Made by a program: the position numbers and the translations under genes. From Nisaea acidiphila (GTDB lineage: Bacteria > Pseudomonadota > Alphaproteobacteria > Thalassobaculales > Thalassobaculaceae), in contig NZ_CP102480.1 of the NCBI RefSeq assembly GCF_024662015.1, positions 3,273,501-3,337,500 of the forward strand: 64,000 nt of DNA, read 5' to 3'. Numbering within the stretch: the stretch's first letter is position 1; each line of letters begins with the position of its first letter. Below the pieces are notes generated by a model, which saw nothing but the letters and a program-made list of their open reading frames with translations, ran no database searches and was not told the DNA's origin. Below, one piece after another: positions 17,481-28,972 of the stretch.

Positions 17481-17996
17481 ATGGCTAAGAAGTTTCTTTC
17501 AATCGTAGCTGCGGCTCTGCTCGTTGCTGCGTGTTCGACCGACCAGGAGACTGCTTCCCAGTCGGGCGGCGCAGGATCGACAGTTCCGGCTGCGAACCAG
17601 CCCACCTCTTCGGCGTCCGGCGGCGCGGTTACGGCCGCTCCGGGTTCGCGTGAAGAGTTCGTCGCGGAAGTTGGCGACCGGGTCTTCTTCGGTTTCGACA
17701 AGTACGACCTCACCGCTGAGGCGCGTACAACGCTTGAGCGTCAGGCTTTCTGGCTGCGCAAGTATCCGAGCACGACGGTCACCGTCGAGGGTCACTGCGA
17801 CGAGCGCGGAACCCGTGAATACAACCTCGCCCTTGGCGAGCGGCGCGCGTCAGCCGTGAAGGATTATCTGGTGGCGCTCGGCATCGACGCTGGCCGGATC
17901 GCGACCATCAGCTACGGCAAGGAGCGCCCGGTCGCGTTCGGCAGCAACGAGGAGGCTTGGGCCCAGAACCGCCGTGGTGTGAGCACCATCAACTAA
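17481..17996 (+). CDS. pal: Peptidoglycan-associated lipoprotein Pal
   Basis: A 171-residue outer-membrane lipoprotein. The lipobox VAAC places the lipidated cysteine at Cys18. A Ser/Ala/Gly-rich linker (20-57) leads to the OmpA-like domain (about 60-171), with the peptidoglycan-binding FFGFDKYDLTAEA start, VEGHCDERGTREYNLALGERRA and QNRRGV ending. It anchors the Tol complex to peptidoglycan and completes the tol-pal set. Confidence 0.96.
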   Translation: MAKKFLSIVAAALLVAACSTDQETASQSGGAGSTVPAANQPTSSASGGAVTAAPGSREEFVAEVGDRVFFGFDKYDLTAEARTTLERQAFWLRKYPSTTVTVEGHCDERGTREYNLALGERRASAVKDYLVALGIDAGRIATISYGKERPVAFGSNEEAWAQNRRGVSTIN

Positions 17997-18021
17997 GGTT
18001 CTGACCAGAATCTAATAAGAC

Positions 18022-18051
18022 CGCGCCGGTCTGGGCATCCAGGCCGGCGCG
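18022..18051 (+). terminator. Hairpin after pal
   Basis: CGCGCCGG (18022-18029) pairs with CCGGCGCG (18044-18051), continued inward by CTGG with CCAG around a GCAT loop. It is 26 bases after the pal stop and followed by TTGTCGTTG, a weak U-tract. Confidence 0.6.
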
Positions 18052-18181
18052 TTGTCGTTGTGGAGTCGGGTTTCTCGGGATGAGGAATTTCTGTGGGTAT
18101 TGCCGGGGCGGTGCCATATTCCTGCTCGAATGGTCGGTGACGATAGGCTTTCGCGGTGAAGAAAGGCCGGGAGTTCGGAAG

Positions 18182-19237
18182 ATGATCAGGCGTTTTGGAA
18201 TGCGCGGCGTGTGCCTGGCCGGAGCGGTTTTCGTGCTGGCCGCATCCGTGGCAGCGCCCGTGGCGGCGCAGGACGTACAGAACCTGCTGAACCGCCTCGA
18301 CCGGATGGAGCGCGACATGCAGGACCTGCAGCGCCAGCTCTATCGCGGCGGCGGGAGCGGTATCACAGCGACGCCGGTTACTCCTGCGCCGATCACCGGC
18401 GGCAATTCCGGTTCGTCCGTCTCCGCCGGCCTGCAGCAGGGCGGTACCCTGGACTCCAGCTATGCGGCCAGAGTTGAGGTCCGCCTTCAGCAGCTTGAGA
18501 CCCTTATCCGGACCCTTACCGGCAAGATCGAGGAGGTCGAGTTCCAGGTCGAGCAGAACTCCGGTCGTCTGGATCGTCTGGTGCGCGACATCGATTTCCG
18601 GCTGCAGACCTTGGAACAGGGCGGCTTGCCCGCCGGTGCCGAGGCAGCAGGAGGCACGGCGGCACAAGGCGCGCCGGCGCCAGCAGAAACCCCGGTTCCA
18701 GGTCAGGGACAGGGTGTTTTCGGCTATCTGAAGGAATCGGAAATCAAGTCTCTAGAGGATGAGCCGACTCCGGCGGCCGGCGTTGCACCGGAGCCCGCCG
18801 AGGCACCGGAGACGGTCGCAAGTGCGCCCGCGAACGGCGGAATTCTGCCGGATGGCACGCCCGAAGAGCAGTACAAGCATGCTTTCGCGTATTTGCAGAA
18901 ACAGGATTTCAACGCTGCCGAACAGGCGCTCAGCCTGTTCCTGGAACGGCATCCGAAGAATCCGCTCGCCGGCAACGCAATCTACTGGCTGGGCGAGACA
19001 TATTATGTCCGGAAAGATTTTGCGCGGGCGGCCAAGACCTTCGCGACCGGATATACCGAGTATCCGGGGAGTTCCAAGACCGCGGACAACCTTTTGAAAC
19101 TGGGATTTTCGCTTGCCCGGATGGATCGCAAGGACGATGCCTGCGTGACTTTCGACAAGCTGCTGACCGACTTCCCAAATGCGTCGAGCAACATCAAGCG
19201 CCGGGTGGATGCGGAACGCCAGCGCATCGGCTGCTAA
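18182..19237 (+). CDS. cpoB: Cell division coordinator CpoB (YbgF)
   Basis: A 351-residue periplasmic protein. The signal peptide ends near PVAAQDVQ (about residue 27). A coiled-coil trimerisation segment (about 30-60, LLNRLDRMERDMQDLQRQL) and a second helix (about 100-140) follow. After a Pro/Ala-rich linker, three tetratricopeptide repeats begin at EEQYKHAFAYLQKQDFNAAEQAL (about 225) and include the typical NPLAGNAIYWLGETYYVRKDF. It coordinates peptidoglycan synthesis with Tol-driven constriction. The ATG at 18182 gives a normal signal peptide; the upstream open frame does not. tilS starts within its 3' end. Confidence 0.9.
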   Translation: MIRRFGMRGVCLAGAVFVLAASVAAPVAAQDVQNLLNRLDRMERDMQDLQRQLYRGGGSGITATPVTPAPITGGNSGSSVSAGLQQGGTLDSSYAARVEVRLQQLETLIRTLTGKIEEVEFQVEQNSGRLDRLVRDIDFRLQTLEQGGLPAGAEAAGGTAAQGAPAPAETPVPGQGQGVFGYLKESEIKSLEDEPTPAAGVAPEPAEAPETVASAPANGGILPDGTPEEQYKHAFAYLQKQDFNAAEQALSLFLERHPKNPLAGNAIYWLGETYYVRKDFARAAKTFATGYTEYPGSSKTADNLLKLGFSLARMDRKDDACVTFDKLLTDFPNASSNIKRRVDAERQRIGC

Positions 19238-20630
19238 TCCGGCCCCCGGGGAACGGGAGGCCGTACTGAGCGCATTCGGGCCGATCTCCGATACCGAATT
19301 CAGCGATCTCCTCGCTGAGGCCGACCCCGACCTCGCCGGTATGCCGCCGTCACTTTTCCTTGCCGGCGTCTCCGGCGGTGCGGACAGCACGGCGCTCAGT
19401 TTTCTGCTGTCCCGGTGGTGCCGGGCAAGAGGGCACGCGTTCCGCGCGATCATTGTCGATCATGGACTGAGGTCGGAGGCGGCCGAGGAGGCTGGACGCG
19501 TTGCGGCGCGTCTCGGTGTCGTCGGCATCTGTGCCGAAATTCTCCGCTGGACGGGGCCTAAACCGGGGAGCGGTATTCAGGCAGCGGCGAGAGCGGCGCG
19601 GTTCGGCCTCATGATCGAACGGGCGGTCGAACTCGGCGCGTCGGCCTTGTTCCTCGCCCATCACCTTCAGGATCAGGCAGAGACCATGGTCATGCGTCTC
19701 GGTCGGGAGAGCGGTGCCGATGGTCTCGCGGGAATCCGGCCGCGTCAAATGCGCGCGGGAGTTCGGGTCATGCGTCCGTTGCTGCCCGTGTCGCCGGAAA
19801 GGCTGCGGCTCACATGCCTCGCCGGCGGTTTGTCGTGGGTGGAGGATCCGAGCAACCGGGACCGGCGCTTCGAGCGGATCCGCATTCGCGAAGAGCAGGA
19901 CGGATTGGAAGCGGTGGGCCTCGGCGCCGGGAGGCTTTCTCGCATGGCGCAAATCTTTTCCCGGCTTCGGGACTGGAGCGACGACAGGCTCGCCGGCTTC
20001 CTGACGGACCACGCGGTGCTGGATCGGCGCGGATTTGCAAGGCTCAATGCGGAGGCGGTCGCCGGATTGCCGCGTCCGCTTCGCCTGAAACTGGCGAGCG
20101 GCCTGCTGCAATCCATCGGCGGCGGCGCCTACCCGCCGCGCCGGGAGAGTCTGGAACGGCTCGATGTTTGGGTGACGGAGGGGCGCCGCCGCCGGGTGAC
20201 GTTGGGCGGCTGTCTCATTTGGCGGTCCGGTGCCGGCGAGATCTGGATCGCGCGTGAGGTGCCGCGGAAGCCGCGTCCGGAAGTGCTGAGGGCGCGCGGC
20301 GGATTGCGCTGGGACGGCCGTTTCGACGTAACCTGGCAAGGCGATCGACCTGCCTGGGTACATATGCTGACCCGGGACGGGGAACGCCGTCTGCGCCGTT
20401 TGATCACTCCGGCTGGGCTGGAAATAGGGCTGCCGCAGAGCGTCCGCTGTTCCCTCCCGGTGGTGACCGACCTTGACGGACGCCTCTTTGCCCCCCACTT
20501 TTGCGAAACATGGACAGGGGCGCCGCGCTCGAACGACGGCAGCCTCCAAGTAGAATTTCGTCCCGCCGTGCCCTGGGTCGCTCAGGCGTACCGGTCCGGC
20601 AGGGATGACAGGGTCGGGGTGAGAGACTAA
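19209..20630 (+). CDS. tilS: tRNA(Ile)-lysidine synthase TilS
   Basis: This enzyme ligates lysine to C34 of tRNA-Ile(CAU) so that it reads AUA. The PP-loop SGGADS (about 55-60 from this start) and the following [11 protein letters not shown] and [16 protein letters not shown] motifs are intact, as are the N-terminal adenylation-domain and C-terminal lysine-domain lengths. The start is uncertain. ATGs occur at 19179 and 19209, both inside cpoB, and at 19341 directly before the PP-loop. Family members carry about 20-40 residues ahead of that loop, which favours an upstream start. The longest reading is 483 residues from 19179; this one is 473. Confidence 0.88.
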   Translation: MRNASASAANPAPGEREAVLSAFGPISDTEFSDLLAEADPDLAGMPPSLFLAGVSGGADSTALSFLLSRWCRARGHAFRAIIVDHGLRSEAAEEAGRVAARLGVVGICAEILRWTGPKPGSGIQAAARAARFGLMIERAVELGASALFLAHHLQDQAETMVMRLGRESGADGLAGIRPRQMRAGVRVMRPLLPVSPERLRLTCLAGGLSWVEDPSNRDRRFERIRIREEQDGLEAVGLGAGRLSRMAQIFSRLRDWSDDRLAGFLTDHAVLDRRGFARLNAEAVAGLPRPLRLKLASGLLQSIGGGAYPPRRESLERLDVWVTEGRRRRVTLGGCLIWRSGAGEIWIAREVPRKPRPEVLRARGGLRWDGRFDVTWQGDRPAWVHMLTRDGERRLRRLITPAGLEIGLPQSVRCSLPVVTDLDGRLFAPHFCETWTGAPRSNDGSLQVEFRPAVPWVAQAYRSGRDDRVGVRD

Positions 20631-20676
20631 GAATGGGCCTCCGGCTAAATATGAACCCTACCGAGGCACGATCAGC

Positions 20677-22611
<1,935 letters not shown>

Positions 22612-22615
22612 GTCC

Positions 22616-23749
22616 ATGGTCCAGATCATTCGAGAGGCCGCGCTTCGGCGCGGCCTTTTGCCGTCCGGCGCCCGCATTCGTCTTCGCCCTGAAGGGATCC
22701 TCTGGGGCGAGAGCGCGGCGCGCCTTATCGGGGCCGGAGCAGCACGACCACTGGCCGGGGGGCCCGGCGCATTCACATCGGTTGAACTGATTGCCCGTTC
22801 CGATGAGGCCATTCATCTGATAGGGCCTGTGCCTGTGGCGGATGCGGAAGACTGGGCAGAGGAAGAAGGTTTCGGGGACGTTGTTGTTCAGGAACTTGCG
22901 GCCCTGATCGCCTTTCGTCCGGCACTTTGCGGTCTGCCGCAGGACCGTCCGCTGGTCATGGGGATCGTGAACGTCACGCCGGACAGCTTTTCCGACGGCG
23001 GCGATTTCGCGGACCGGGACGTGGCCGTGGATCATGCCTTCGAGCTGCTGATGCAGGGGGCCGACATCCTGGATATCGGTGGAGAGTCCACCCGACCCGG
23101 CGCCGACCCGGTGCCGGTCGCCGAGGAGCTTCGCCGCGTCGTGCCGGTGATCGAGGGCATCCGCAGCCGGGCCGGGGCCAAGCGTCCGGTGATCAGCGTC
23201 GATACCCGCCGCCCGGCGGTCATGCGCGCCGCACTCGATGCCGGCGCGGATATCGTCAACGATGTCACCGGTCTGAAGGATCCCGAGAGCCGCCGCATCG
23301 TCGCCGAGGCCGGCGTGCCGGCGATGCTGATGCATATGCGCGGCGAACCGCAATCGATGCAGACCGAGGCGGTCTACGACTTCTCGCCGCTGGAGATGGT
23401 GGAAGAACTTGAGCGGCGGGTCCTCGATGCAGAGCGGGACGGCATCGCGCGGGGGCGGATCATCGCCGATCCGGGCGTCGGATTCGCCAAGAACGTGACC
23501 CACAATCTCGAGGTGCTGGCCCGGCTCGGCCTGCTGCATTCCCTCGGCTGTCCGATTCTGCTCGGGGTCTCTCGCAAGCGCTTCATCGGCGCGCTCAGCC
23601 GCGATGAGCCCGCGAAACAGCGGGTTCCGGGCTCTCTCGCCGCGGCGCTCGCCGGTGTCGAGAAGGGCGTCCAGATGGTTCGCGTGCATGACGTCGCCGA
23701 GACCGTGCAGGCACTAAAAATATGGGCGGGTATCGCCGGAGAGCGGTAG
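22616..23749 (+). CDS. folP: Dihydropteroate synthase FolP
   Basis: Makes dihydropteroate from p-aminobenzoate and 6-hydroxymethyl-dihydropterin pyrophosphate in folate synthesis. The core is diagnostic: RPLVMGIVNVTPDSFSDGG, then DIGGESTRPGADPV, ISVDTRRPAVMRAAL, and the final VRVHDVAETVQAL. An N-terminal extension of about 100 residues precedes the core, as in other Rhodospirillales. The start is uncertain. The ATG at 22616 lies before the ftsH terminator, so a transcript from ftsH would often stop inside it. A TTG at 22658 sits just after the hairpin and matches where family similarity (ARIRLRPEGIL) begins. Confidence 0.9.
   Translation: MVQIIREAALRRGLLPSGARIRLRPEGILWGESAARLIGAGAARPLAGGPGAFTSVELIARSDEAIHLIGPVPVADAEDWAEEEGFGDVVVQELAALIAFRPALCGLPQDRPLVMGIVNVTPDSFSDGGDFADRDVAVDHAFELLMQGADILDIGGESTRPGADPVPVAEELRRVVPVIEGIRSRAGAKRPVISVDTRRPAVMRAALDAGADIVNDVTGLKDPESRRIVAEAGVPAMLMHMRGEPQSMQTEAVYDFSPLEMVEELERRVLDAERDGIARGRIIADPGVGFAKNVTHNLEVLARLGLLHSLGCPILLGVSRKRFIGALSRDEPAKQRVPGSLAAALAGVEKGVQMVRVHDVAETVQALKIWAGIAGER
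22636..22659 (+). terminator. Strong intrinsic terminator after ftsH
   Basis: GGCCGCGC (22636-22643) and GCGCGGCC (22648-22655) form a perfect 8-bp stem with a TTCG loop, extended by one A-T pair and followed by TTTT. It lies 24 bases after ftsH and overlaps the 5' end of the folP open frame. Confidence 0.8.
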
Positions 23750-23791
23750 ACTGCGCCCGGTTACGCAATCGTTACGTAAGTTCGGCATTTC

Positions 23792-25156
23792 ATGACCAGA
23801 GACCTTTTCGGAACCGACGGCATCAGGGGCACGGCCAACAGCGAGCCGATGACCGCCGAGACAGCGCTCCGCGTCGCGATGGCCGCGGGCCGCCACTTCG
23901 TGCACAGCAACGGCGCGCCGAAGACCGGGCACCGGCCGCTGGCGGTGATCGGCAAGGACACGCGGCTCTCCGGCTACATGCTGGAGCCGGCGATGGTGGC
24001 CGGGTTCACCTCGATCGGGATGGATGTGGTGCTGCTCGGCCCGCTGCCGACCCCGGCGGTGGCGAGCCTGACCCGCTCGCTTCGCGCCGATCTCGGCGTC
24101 ATGCTCTCGGCTTCGCACAATCCCTACCAGGATAACGGCATCAAGCTCTTCGGACCTGACGGCTTCAAGCTATCCGACGAGGTCGAGCAGGAGATCGAGG
24201 ACCGGATCGACCGTCTCGATGCCGGCGACCGGGCGCCGGCCGACCGGCTGGGGCGCGCCCGCCGGCTGGACGACGCGCAGGGCCGCTATATCGAGATCGC
24301 CAAGAACACATTTCCAAAAGGATTGCGCCTCGACGGGTTGAAGCTCGTGGTCGACTGCGCCAACGGGGCGGCCTACCGGGTCGCGCCGCGGGTGCTTTTC
24401 GAGCTTGGGGCCGAGGTGGTCGAGATCGGCGTGCAGCCGAACGGGACCAACATCAATGCGGGCTGCGGTGCGACCGCTCCGCAGGCCATGTGCAATGCCG
24501 TGGTCGAAAGCGGCGCTCATCTCGGGATTGCGCTGGATGGCGACGCCGACCGGCTGATCATGGCGGACGAGCGCGGAAGGATCATCGACGGCGACCAGAT
24601 CATGGGGCTGATCGCCACATCCTGGGCCGAGGCGGGCCTGCTGAAAGGCGGGGCGCTGGTCACCACGGTGATGAGCAATCTCGGTCTGGAAAAATATCTT
24701 GCCGGGATCGGGGTCGGGATGCACCGGACCAAGGTGGGCGACCGCTACGTGCTGGAGCAGATGCGCGCCGAGGGCTTCAATCTCGGCGGCGAGCAATCCG
24801 GCCACATGATCATGAGCGACCATGCGACGACCGGCGACGGGCTGATCGCGGCGCTGCAGGTGCTGGCGGTGCTGATCTCCTCCGGCAAGCCGATGAGCGA
24901 GGTCGCCTCGATCTTCACGCCTCTGCCGCAATTGCTGAAGAACGTGCGCTACAAGGGCGAACCGCCGCTCGGTGCGGAGGCCGTGAAAGCGGCGATCGCC
25001 GACGGCGAGGCGCGGCTTGCCGAGAGCGGACGGGTGCTGATCCGGAAGTCCGGCACCGAGCCGCTGATCAGGGTGATGGCCGAAGGCGAGGACAAGAAGC
25101 TCGTCGAGGCCGTGGTGAACGATATCGCACGGGAGATCGAACGTGCCGCAGGATGA
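23792..25156 (+). CDS. glmM: Phosphoglucosamine mutase GlmM
   Basis: A 454-residue enzyme that converts glucosamine-6-phosphate to glucosamine-1-phosphate, feeding UDP-GlcNAc for peptidoglycan and lipopolysaccharide. The N-terminal [11 protein letters not shown], the phosphoserine loop SASHNP (Ser108), the metal loop DGDADR and the sugar-binding GGEQSGHMI are all present, as is the C-terminal [14 protein letters not shown]. The stop overlaps the thiD GTG start by 14 bases. Confidence 0.96.
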   Translation: MTRDLFGTDGIRGTANSEPMTAETALRVAMAAGRHFVHSNGAPKTGHRPLAVIGKDTRLSGYMLEPAMVAGFTSIGMDVVLLGPLPTPAVASLTRSLRADLGVMLSASHNPYQDNGIKLFGPDGFKLSDEVEQEIEDRIDRLDAGDRAPADRLGRARRLDDAQGRYIEIAKNTFPKGLRLDGLKLVVDCANGAAYRVAPRVLFELGAEVVEIGVQPNGTNINAGCGATAPQAMCNAVVESGAHLGIALDGDADRLIMADERGRIIDGDQIMGLIATSWAEAGLLKGGALVTTVMSNLGLEKYLAGIGVGMHRTKVGDRYVLEQMRAEGFNLGGEQSGHMIMSDHATTGDGLIAALQVLAVLISSGKPMSEVASIFTPLPQLLKNVRYKGEPPLGAEAVKAAIADGEARLAESGRVLIRKSGTEPLIRVMAEGEDKKLVEAVVNDIAREIERAAG

Positions 25157-25988
25157 TGCGACGGCGACGGAGGGCCTGCACGGGATGCGCGGCCGGGTGC
25201 TGATCTGCGCCGGCTCGGATTCCGGCGGCGGCGCCGGCATTCAGGCGGACATCAAGGCGGTGACGTGCCTCGGCGGCTTCGCCATGACCGCGATCACCGC
25301 ACTGACCGCGCAGAATACCGAGGGCGTGCACGACGTGCATGAGATCCACGAGGAGTTCATCGCCAAGCAGATGGAAGTCGTGCTGAAGGATCTCGGCGCG
25401 GACTGCATCAAGACTGGCATGCTGCACTCGATTCCGGTGATCGAGACCGTGCGCAAGGCGCTGGAGGATTTCGCTCCGCATGTGCCTCTGGTGGTCGACC
25501 CGGTCATGGTCGCCAAGGGCGGCCATCCGCTGCTCGAATCCCAGGCGCTGGAGGCGATGAAGCGCAAGATGGTGGCACGCGCGACCATCTTGACACCGAA
25601 CATCCCGGAAGCCGCCCTCCTGACCGCGAGCGAAATCAAGTCCCGCGACGACATGCTGCGCGCCGGCGAGACCCTGCTGAGGCTCGGCCCGAAGCATGTG
25701 CTGATGAAGGGCGGGCACATGGAAGGCGACGAGCTGATCGATATCCTGATCTCGGCCGACAGCGAGCCGGTGGAGTTCCGCGGCGAACGGATCGACACCG
25801 CCCACACCCACGGCACCGGCTGTACCACGGCCTCCGCCGTCGCCGCCGGTCTGGCACAGGGACTCGGCGTCGAGGAGGCCGTCGCGCGGGCGCGCGACTA
25901 TGTCCGCAAGGCGATTCTGACCGCGCCGGGCTTCGGCCACGGGCACGGCCCGCTCAATCATGCGCACACCCTGAAGGCGGACGTCTGA
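25143..25988 (+). CDS. thiD: Hydroxymethylpyrimidine/phosphomethylpyrimidine kinase ThiD
   Basis: A 281-residue ribokinase-fold kinase of thiamine synthesis, phosphorylating HMP twice. The N-terminal [27 protein letters not shown], the [11 protein letters not shown] substrate loop and the anion hole [19 protein letters not shown] (catalytic Asp/Gly region) are present. The start is a GTG within glmM; an internal ATG 14 codons in is an alternative. The two-gene coupling has no obvious metabolic reason. Confidence 0.94.
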   Translation: MPQDDATATEGLHGMRGRVLICAGSDSGGGAGIQADIKAVTCLGGFAMTAITALTAQNTEGVHDVHEIHEEFIAKQMEVVLKDLGADCIKTGMLHSIPVIETVRKALEDFAPHVPLVVDPVMVAKGGHPLLESQALEAMKRKMVARATILTPNIPEAALLTASEIKSRDDMLRAGETLLRLGPKHVLMKGGHMEGDELIDILISADSEPVEFRGERIDTAHTHGTGCTTASAVAAGLAQGLGVEEAVARARDYVRKAILTAPGFGHGHGPLNHAHTLKADV

Positions 25989-26160
25989 CCGCTTGAGTTC
26001 CGACCGGGCCGCGCTTAGATTCACCGCACAGGCACGGCCCGCGCCTCCCCCCTCCGACGGGAAAGCATCCGACATGTTGGGCGCGTTCTTCATCGGACCC
26101 ACTGTTCGGGCATGCGCATAAGGAGGGATTGCGATTTCGTCCGCATCAGGAGGTTCCGCA

Positions 26161-26883
26161 ATGAAACTCTCAGCACCCTTGTTCCGTCTGAAACGTCAGG
26201 CTCGCCTGCTCTCCCGCGAAGAAGGCATCCCGCTCAACAAGGCGCTCGACCGCATTGCCGCTGGCGAAGGCTTCCGGAGCTGGAGCCAGCTCGCGGCCAA
26301 GGTCGCGCGCGACCATCGGCCGGGCGCCGGCCTGTTCGCGCAACTCGAGCCGGGGGATCTGGTCCTGCTCGGCGCGCGGCCGGGGCAGGGCAAGACCCTG
26401 CTCGGCCTCGAACTGCTGCTCGAAGCCGCCAAAGCCGGGAGGAAGGGCACGTTCTTCACCCTCGACTATCACGCGGAGGATGTGGCGCAGAGGCTCCGTT
26501 CCATGGGGGGCGAACCGGAGGCGGCAGGGCGGGATTTCGCGCTCGATACGTCTGACGGGATCTGCGCCGATCATATCGTCGGCCGGATGCGCGGCGCGCC
26601 GCGCGGGACGCTGTCCGTGATCGACTATCTGCAGCTTCTGGACCAACGCCGCGACAGGCCCGCGCTTGCGGAGCAGCTCCGCGCTCTGAAGGCCTTCACG
26701 GTCGCGTCGGGCCAGATCGCCGTGCTGATCTCGCAGATCGACCGGACGTTCGATGCGCGCGGCAGCGGTCTGCCCGGGCTTGCCGATGTCCGGCTGCCGA
26801 ATCCGGTGGACCTCACGCTTTTCACCAAATGCTGCTTCCTGCATGAGGGCGAGATCAGCCTTGAGGAGGTTCGGGCCGCCTAG
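26161..26883 (+). CDS. RecA/DnaB-like ATPase with N-terminal helical domain
   Basis: A 240-residue protein. The first 50 residues (LKRQARLLSREEGIPLNKALDRIAAGEGFRSW) form the short helical module often annotated as 'glyoxalase superfamily' N-terminus. The remainder is a RecA-fold core like the DnaB helicase C-terminal domain, with Walker A GARPGQGKT (71-79), Walker B VIDYLQLLDQRR (about 154-165) and ISQIDR (near 190). It lacks the DnaB N-terminal domain and is too short to be a replicative helicase. AGGAGG precedes the start. The stop TAG interlocks with the stop of the opposing gene in a CTAG. Function is unknown; nucleic-acid or protein remodelling is possible. Confidence 0.75.
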   Translation: MKLSAPLFRLKRQARLLSREEGIPLNKALDRIAAGEGFRSWSQLAAKVARDHRPGAGLFAQLEPGDLVLLGARPGQGKTLLGLELLLEAAKAGRKGTFFTLDYHAEDVAQRLRSMGGEPEAAGRDFALDTSDGICADHIVGRMRGAPRGTLSVIDYLQLLDQRRDRPALAEQLRALKAFTVASGQIAVLISQIDRTFDARGSGLPGLADVRLPNPVDLTLFTKCCFLHEGEISLEEVRAA

Positions 26884-28046
26884 TCGAGCACGAAGTCCCG
26901 GTTCACGAGGCTGTAGCTGTGATGGCCGAGGATGCCTTCCTCGGTCATCCGCTCGATCTCGCTACGGAGAGTCTTGATTCGCTCCGGATATTTGTCCGCG
27001 CCGATCTCCAGGAGAGCGTTCAGCGGATCGTCCGCGCGGACCGCCGGCTGGATGACCGTGTTCTTGGCGCGGCCCTGATGACGGATATCGGCGATTACGA
27101 TGCAGACACTGTCCTCCGCCCCGTCGAGATCGTACTCCCCGGCATAGCTGAAAAATTTCTGCCGCTGCTGCTCGACCGCGAAGGCGACCTGGTTCGCCCG
27201 GTTGTCCTCGCTGTTCTCCGCCCAGTGCACGAACTTCGCTGCGACCTTGGCCTCCTGCTCACCGACGGCGTCCGGGTCCGGATTGAGATAGTCCATAAGG
27301 CCCTGGCTGCTGTTTGAATCTTCCAGAATGGTGATACCGTCCGCCGTCTTCTGCGCAACGTGTCCACCAGACAGCGTCAGGTCCGGGAAATAGAACCGTG
27401 CTTCGGGCAGGAGCAGGAAACGACGTAGCTGGAGGATGAAGTTCTCGCCGGCCACATGTGCCGCCTCCTGGTAGAAGCCGAAGGTGAAGGCCGCGCGATC
27501 ATAGGTGTTGAGGCAGTGGAAGCTGCCTTTGCTTTCGCACATCGCCGTCGGCGTTATCACGTCGGCCCAGAAGCCGAACTGCTCGTGATAGTTCTCCGGC
27601 GCATAGAGGTCCGTTCCCGGCGTGGTGTTCATCAGGCCGCGCCGTTGCCCATAGCTGACGTCGCTGCCGACATAGAACTCGGCTCCGTCGTTCAGCCGAG
27701 CGTAGTGGCGCTGCCCGTCGATGCGCAGCGCAACCTCGGCCGGAGCGTCAATCCGTTGCTGCTCGCCGGCGACGCGCGTGGTCTTCGAGACCCGTTCGGT
27801 CGGGCTGTTCGCGAAAGGCATGACCAGCAGGTCGCGGCCGGCATATTCGGCCTTTACCGGTACCTCGAGCAGCGGACCCTTTTCGATGGCCCGCATCACC
27901 CGGACGCCGTCGACCCGAACCTCCCAGTTGATTTTCGCGAGATCGGCCGGCGTGGGGTTCGGCTGGTTGAAGGCAGTGGCCTCGTAACGTGCAACAGAGC
28001 CGGTATCAGCGGTGGCGGGGCCGTCGACGGCTGTGACGAGCAGCAT
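26880..28046 (-). CDS. Hypothetical protein of 388 residues, unknown family
   Basis: I do not recognise this protein. The N-terminal 95 residues are beta-rich with ATAFNQPNPT and INWEVRVDGVRV, like an immunoglobulin-type domain. A central block holds GFYQEAAHVAGENFILQLRRFLLLPEARFYFPDLTL (about 194-229), helical and aromatic, faintly like phage or peptidoglycan-interacting proteins. There is no signal peptide and no membrane segment. The ATG at 28046 is preferred because GTGGAGACC lies at proper spacing; a GTG 12 bases earlier is possible. It converges on the ATPase gene and shares bases with its stop. A phage-derived or secretion-substrate origin is only a guess. Confidence 0.6.
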   Translation of the reverse strand: MLLVTAVDGPATADTGSVARYEATAFNQPNPTPADLAKINWEVRVDGVRVMRAIEKGPLLEVPVKAEYAGRDLLVMPFANSPTERVSKTTRVAGEQQRIDAPAEVALRIDGQRHYARLNDGAEFYVGSDVSYGQRRGLMNTTPGTDLYAPENYHEQFGFWADVITPTAMCESKGSFHCLNTYDRAAFTFGFYQEAAHVAGENFILQLRRFLLLPEARFYFPDLTLSGGHVAQKTADGITILEDSNSSQGLMDYLNPDPDAVGEQEAKVAAKFVHWAENSEDNRANQVAFAVEQQRQKFFSYAGEYDLDGAEDSVCIVIADIRHQGRAKNTVIQPAVRADDPLNALLEIGADKYPERIKTLRSEIERMTEEGILGHHSYSLVNRDFVLD

Positions 28047-28247
28047 GGCGGTCTCCACTGGATGAATTTTCGGGGGAATAGATGGCTGTATAATGCTACT
28101 TTATGACGAAAAAATCCAGTCCCCGATTGTCCTGATTTGGTCGTCAAACCGATACTTGGTGTCGCACGCGGGCATGGAAAGATGACGCTTGGCACGTAAA
28201 TGATGTGACGAGAACCGGATCTCGGGCGTTATTCGCAGGGAGGCGAT

Positions 28248-28961
28248 ATGGCCGAAGAAGACGATATCGTTCTGTCGGAACTGGACGATGAAGAGCTCGT
28301 GCAGCAGATGCATGACGATCTCTATGACGGCCTGAAGGATGAGGTCGAGGAGGGGGTCAACATCCTGCTCGAGCGCGGCTGGACGCCCTACAAGGTCCTG
28401 ACCGAGGCGCTGGTCGAAGGTATGCGGATCGTGGGCATCGACTTCCGCGACGGTATTCTCTTCGTGCCCGAAGTTCTGATGGCCGCCAACTCGATGAAGG
28501 CCGGCATGACGATCCTCCGCCCGCTGCTTGCCGAGACCGGCGCGCCGCGCATGGGCAAGATGGTGATCGGCACGGTGAAGGGCGATATCCACGATATCGG
28601 CAAGAACCTCGTCTCCATGATGATGGAAGGCGCCGGCTTCGAGGTGATCGATATCGGGATCAACAACCCGGTGGAGAACTATCTGGCCGCGATCGAGGAG
28701 CACAAGCCGGACATCCTCGGCATGTCGGCGTTGCTCACCACCACGATGCCCTACATGAAGGTCGTGATCGACACCATGAAGGAAAAGGGTATTCGCGACG
28801 ATTACATCGTGCTCGTCGGCGGAGCGCCGCTGAACGAGGCCTTCGCGGAGAGCGTTGGTGCCGATGCCTATTGCCGCGACGCTGCCGTCGCCGTGGAGAC
28901 CGCGAAGAACCTGATCGCCGAGCGCGAGAGGTCCAACTCGGCCGCCATGGGCGTCAGCTGA
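28248..28961 (+). CDS. Corrinoid (cobalamin-binding) methyl-carrier protein, MtbC/MtgC type
   Basis: A 237-residue protein with the two domains of methyltransferase corrinoid subunits. A helical cap domain (about 18-98, containing GWTPYKVLTEALVEGMRIVG and VPEVLMAANSMKAG) precedes a Rossmann B12 domain starting MGKMVIGTVKGDIHDIGKN. His115 in D-x-H-x-x-G is the lower cobalt ligand. LGMSALLTTTMPYMK and the VGGAPL loop complete it. It carries the methyl group between a substrate-specific MttB-like methyltransferase and a methyltetrahydrofolate methyltransferase. GGGAGG precedes the ATG. DUF1638 follows 11 bases later. The matching activator and folate-side genes lie 26 kb to the right. Confidence 0.93.
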   Translation: MAEEDDIVLSELDDEELVQQMHDDLYDGLKDEVEEGVNILLERGWTPYKVLTEALVEGMRIVGIDFRDGILFVPEVLMAANSMKAGMTILRPLLAETGAPRMGKMVIGTVKGDIHDIGKNLVSMMMEGAGFEVIDIGINNPVENYLAAIEEHKPDILGMSALLTTTMPYMKVVIDTMKEKGIRDDYIVLVGGAPLNEAFAESVGADAYCRDAAVAVETAKNLIAERERSNSAAMGVS

Positions 28962-28972
28962 GCGGGGCGGCG

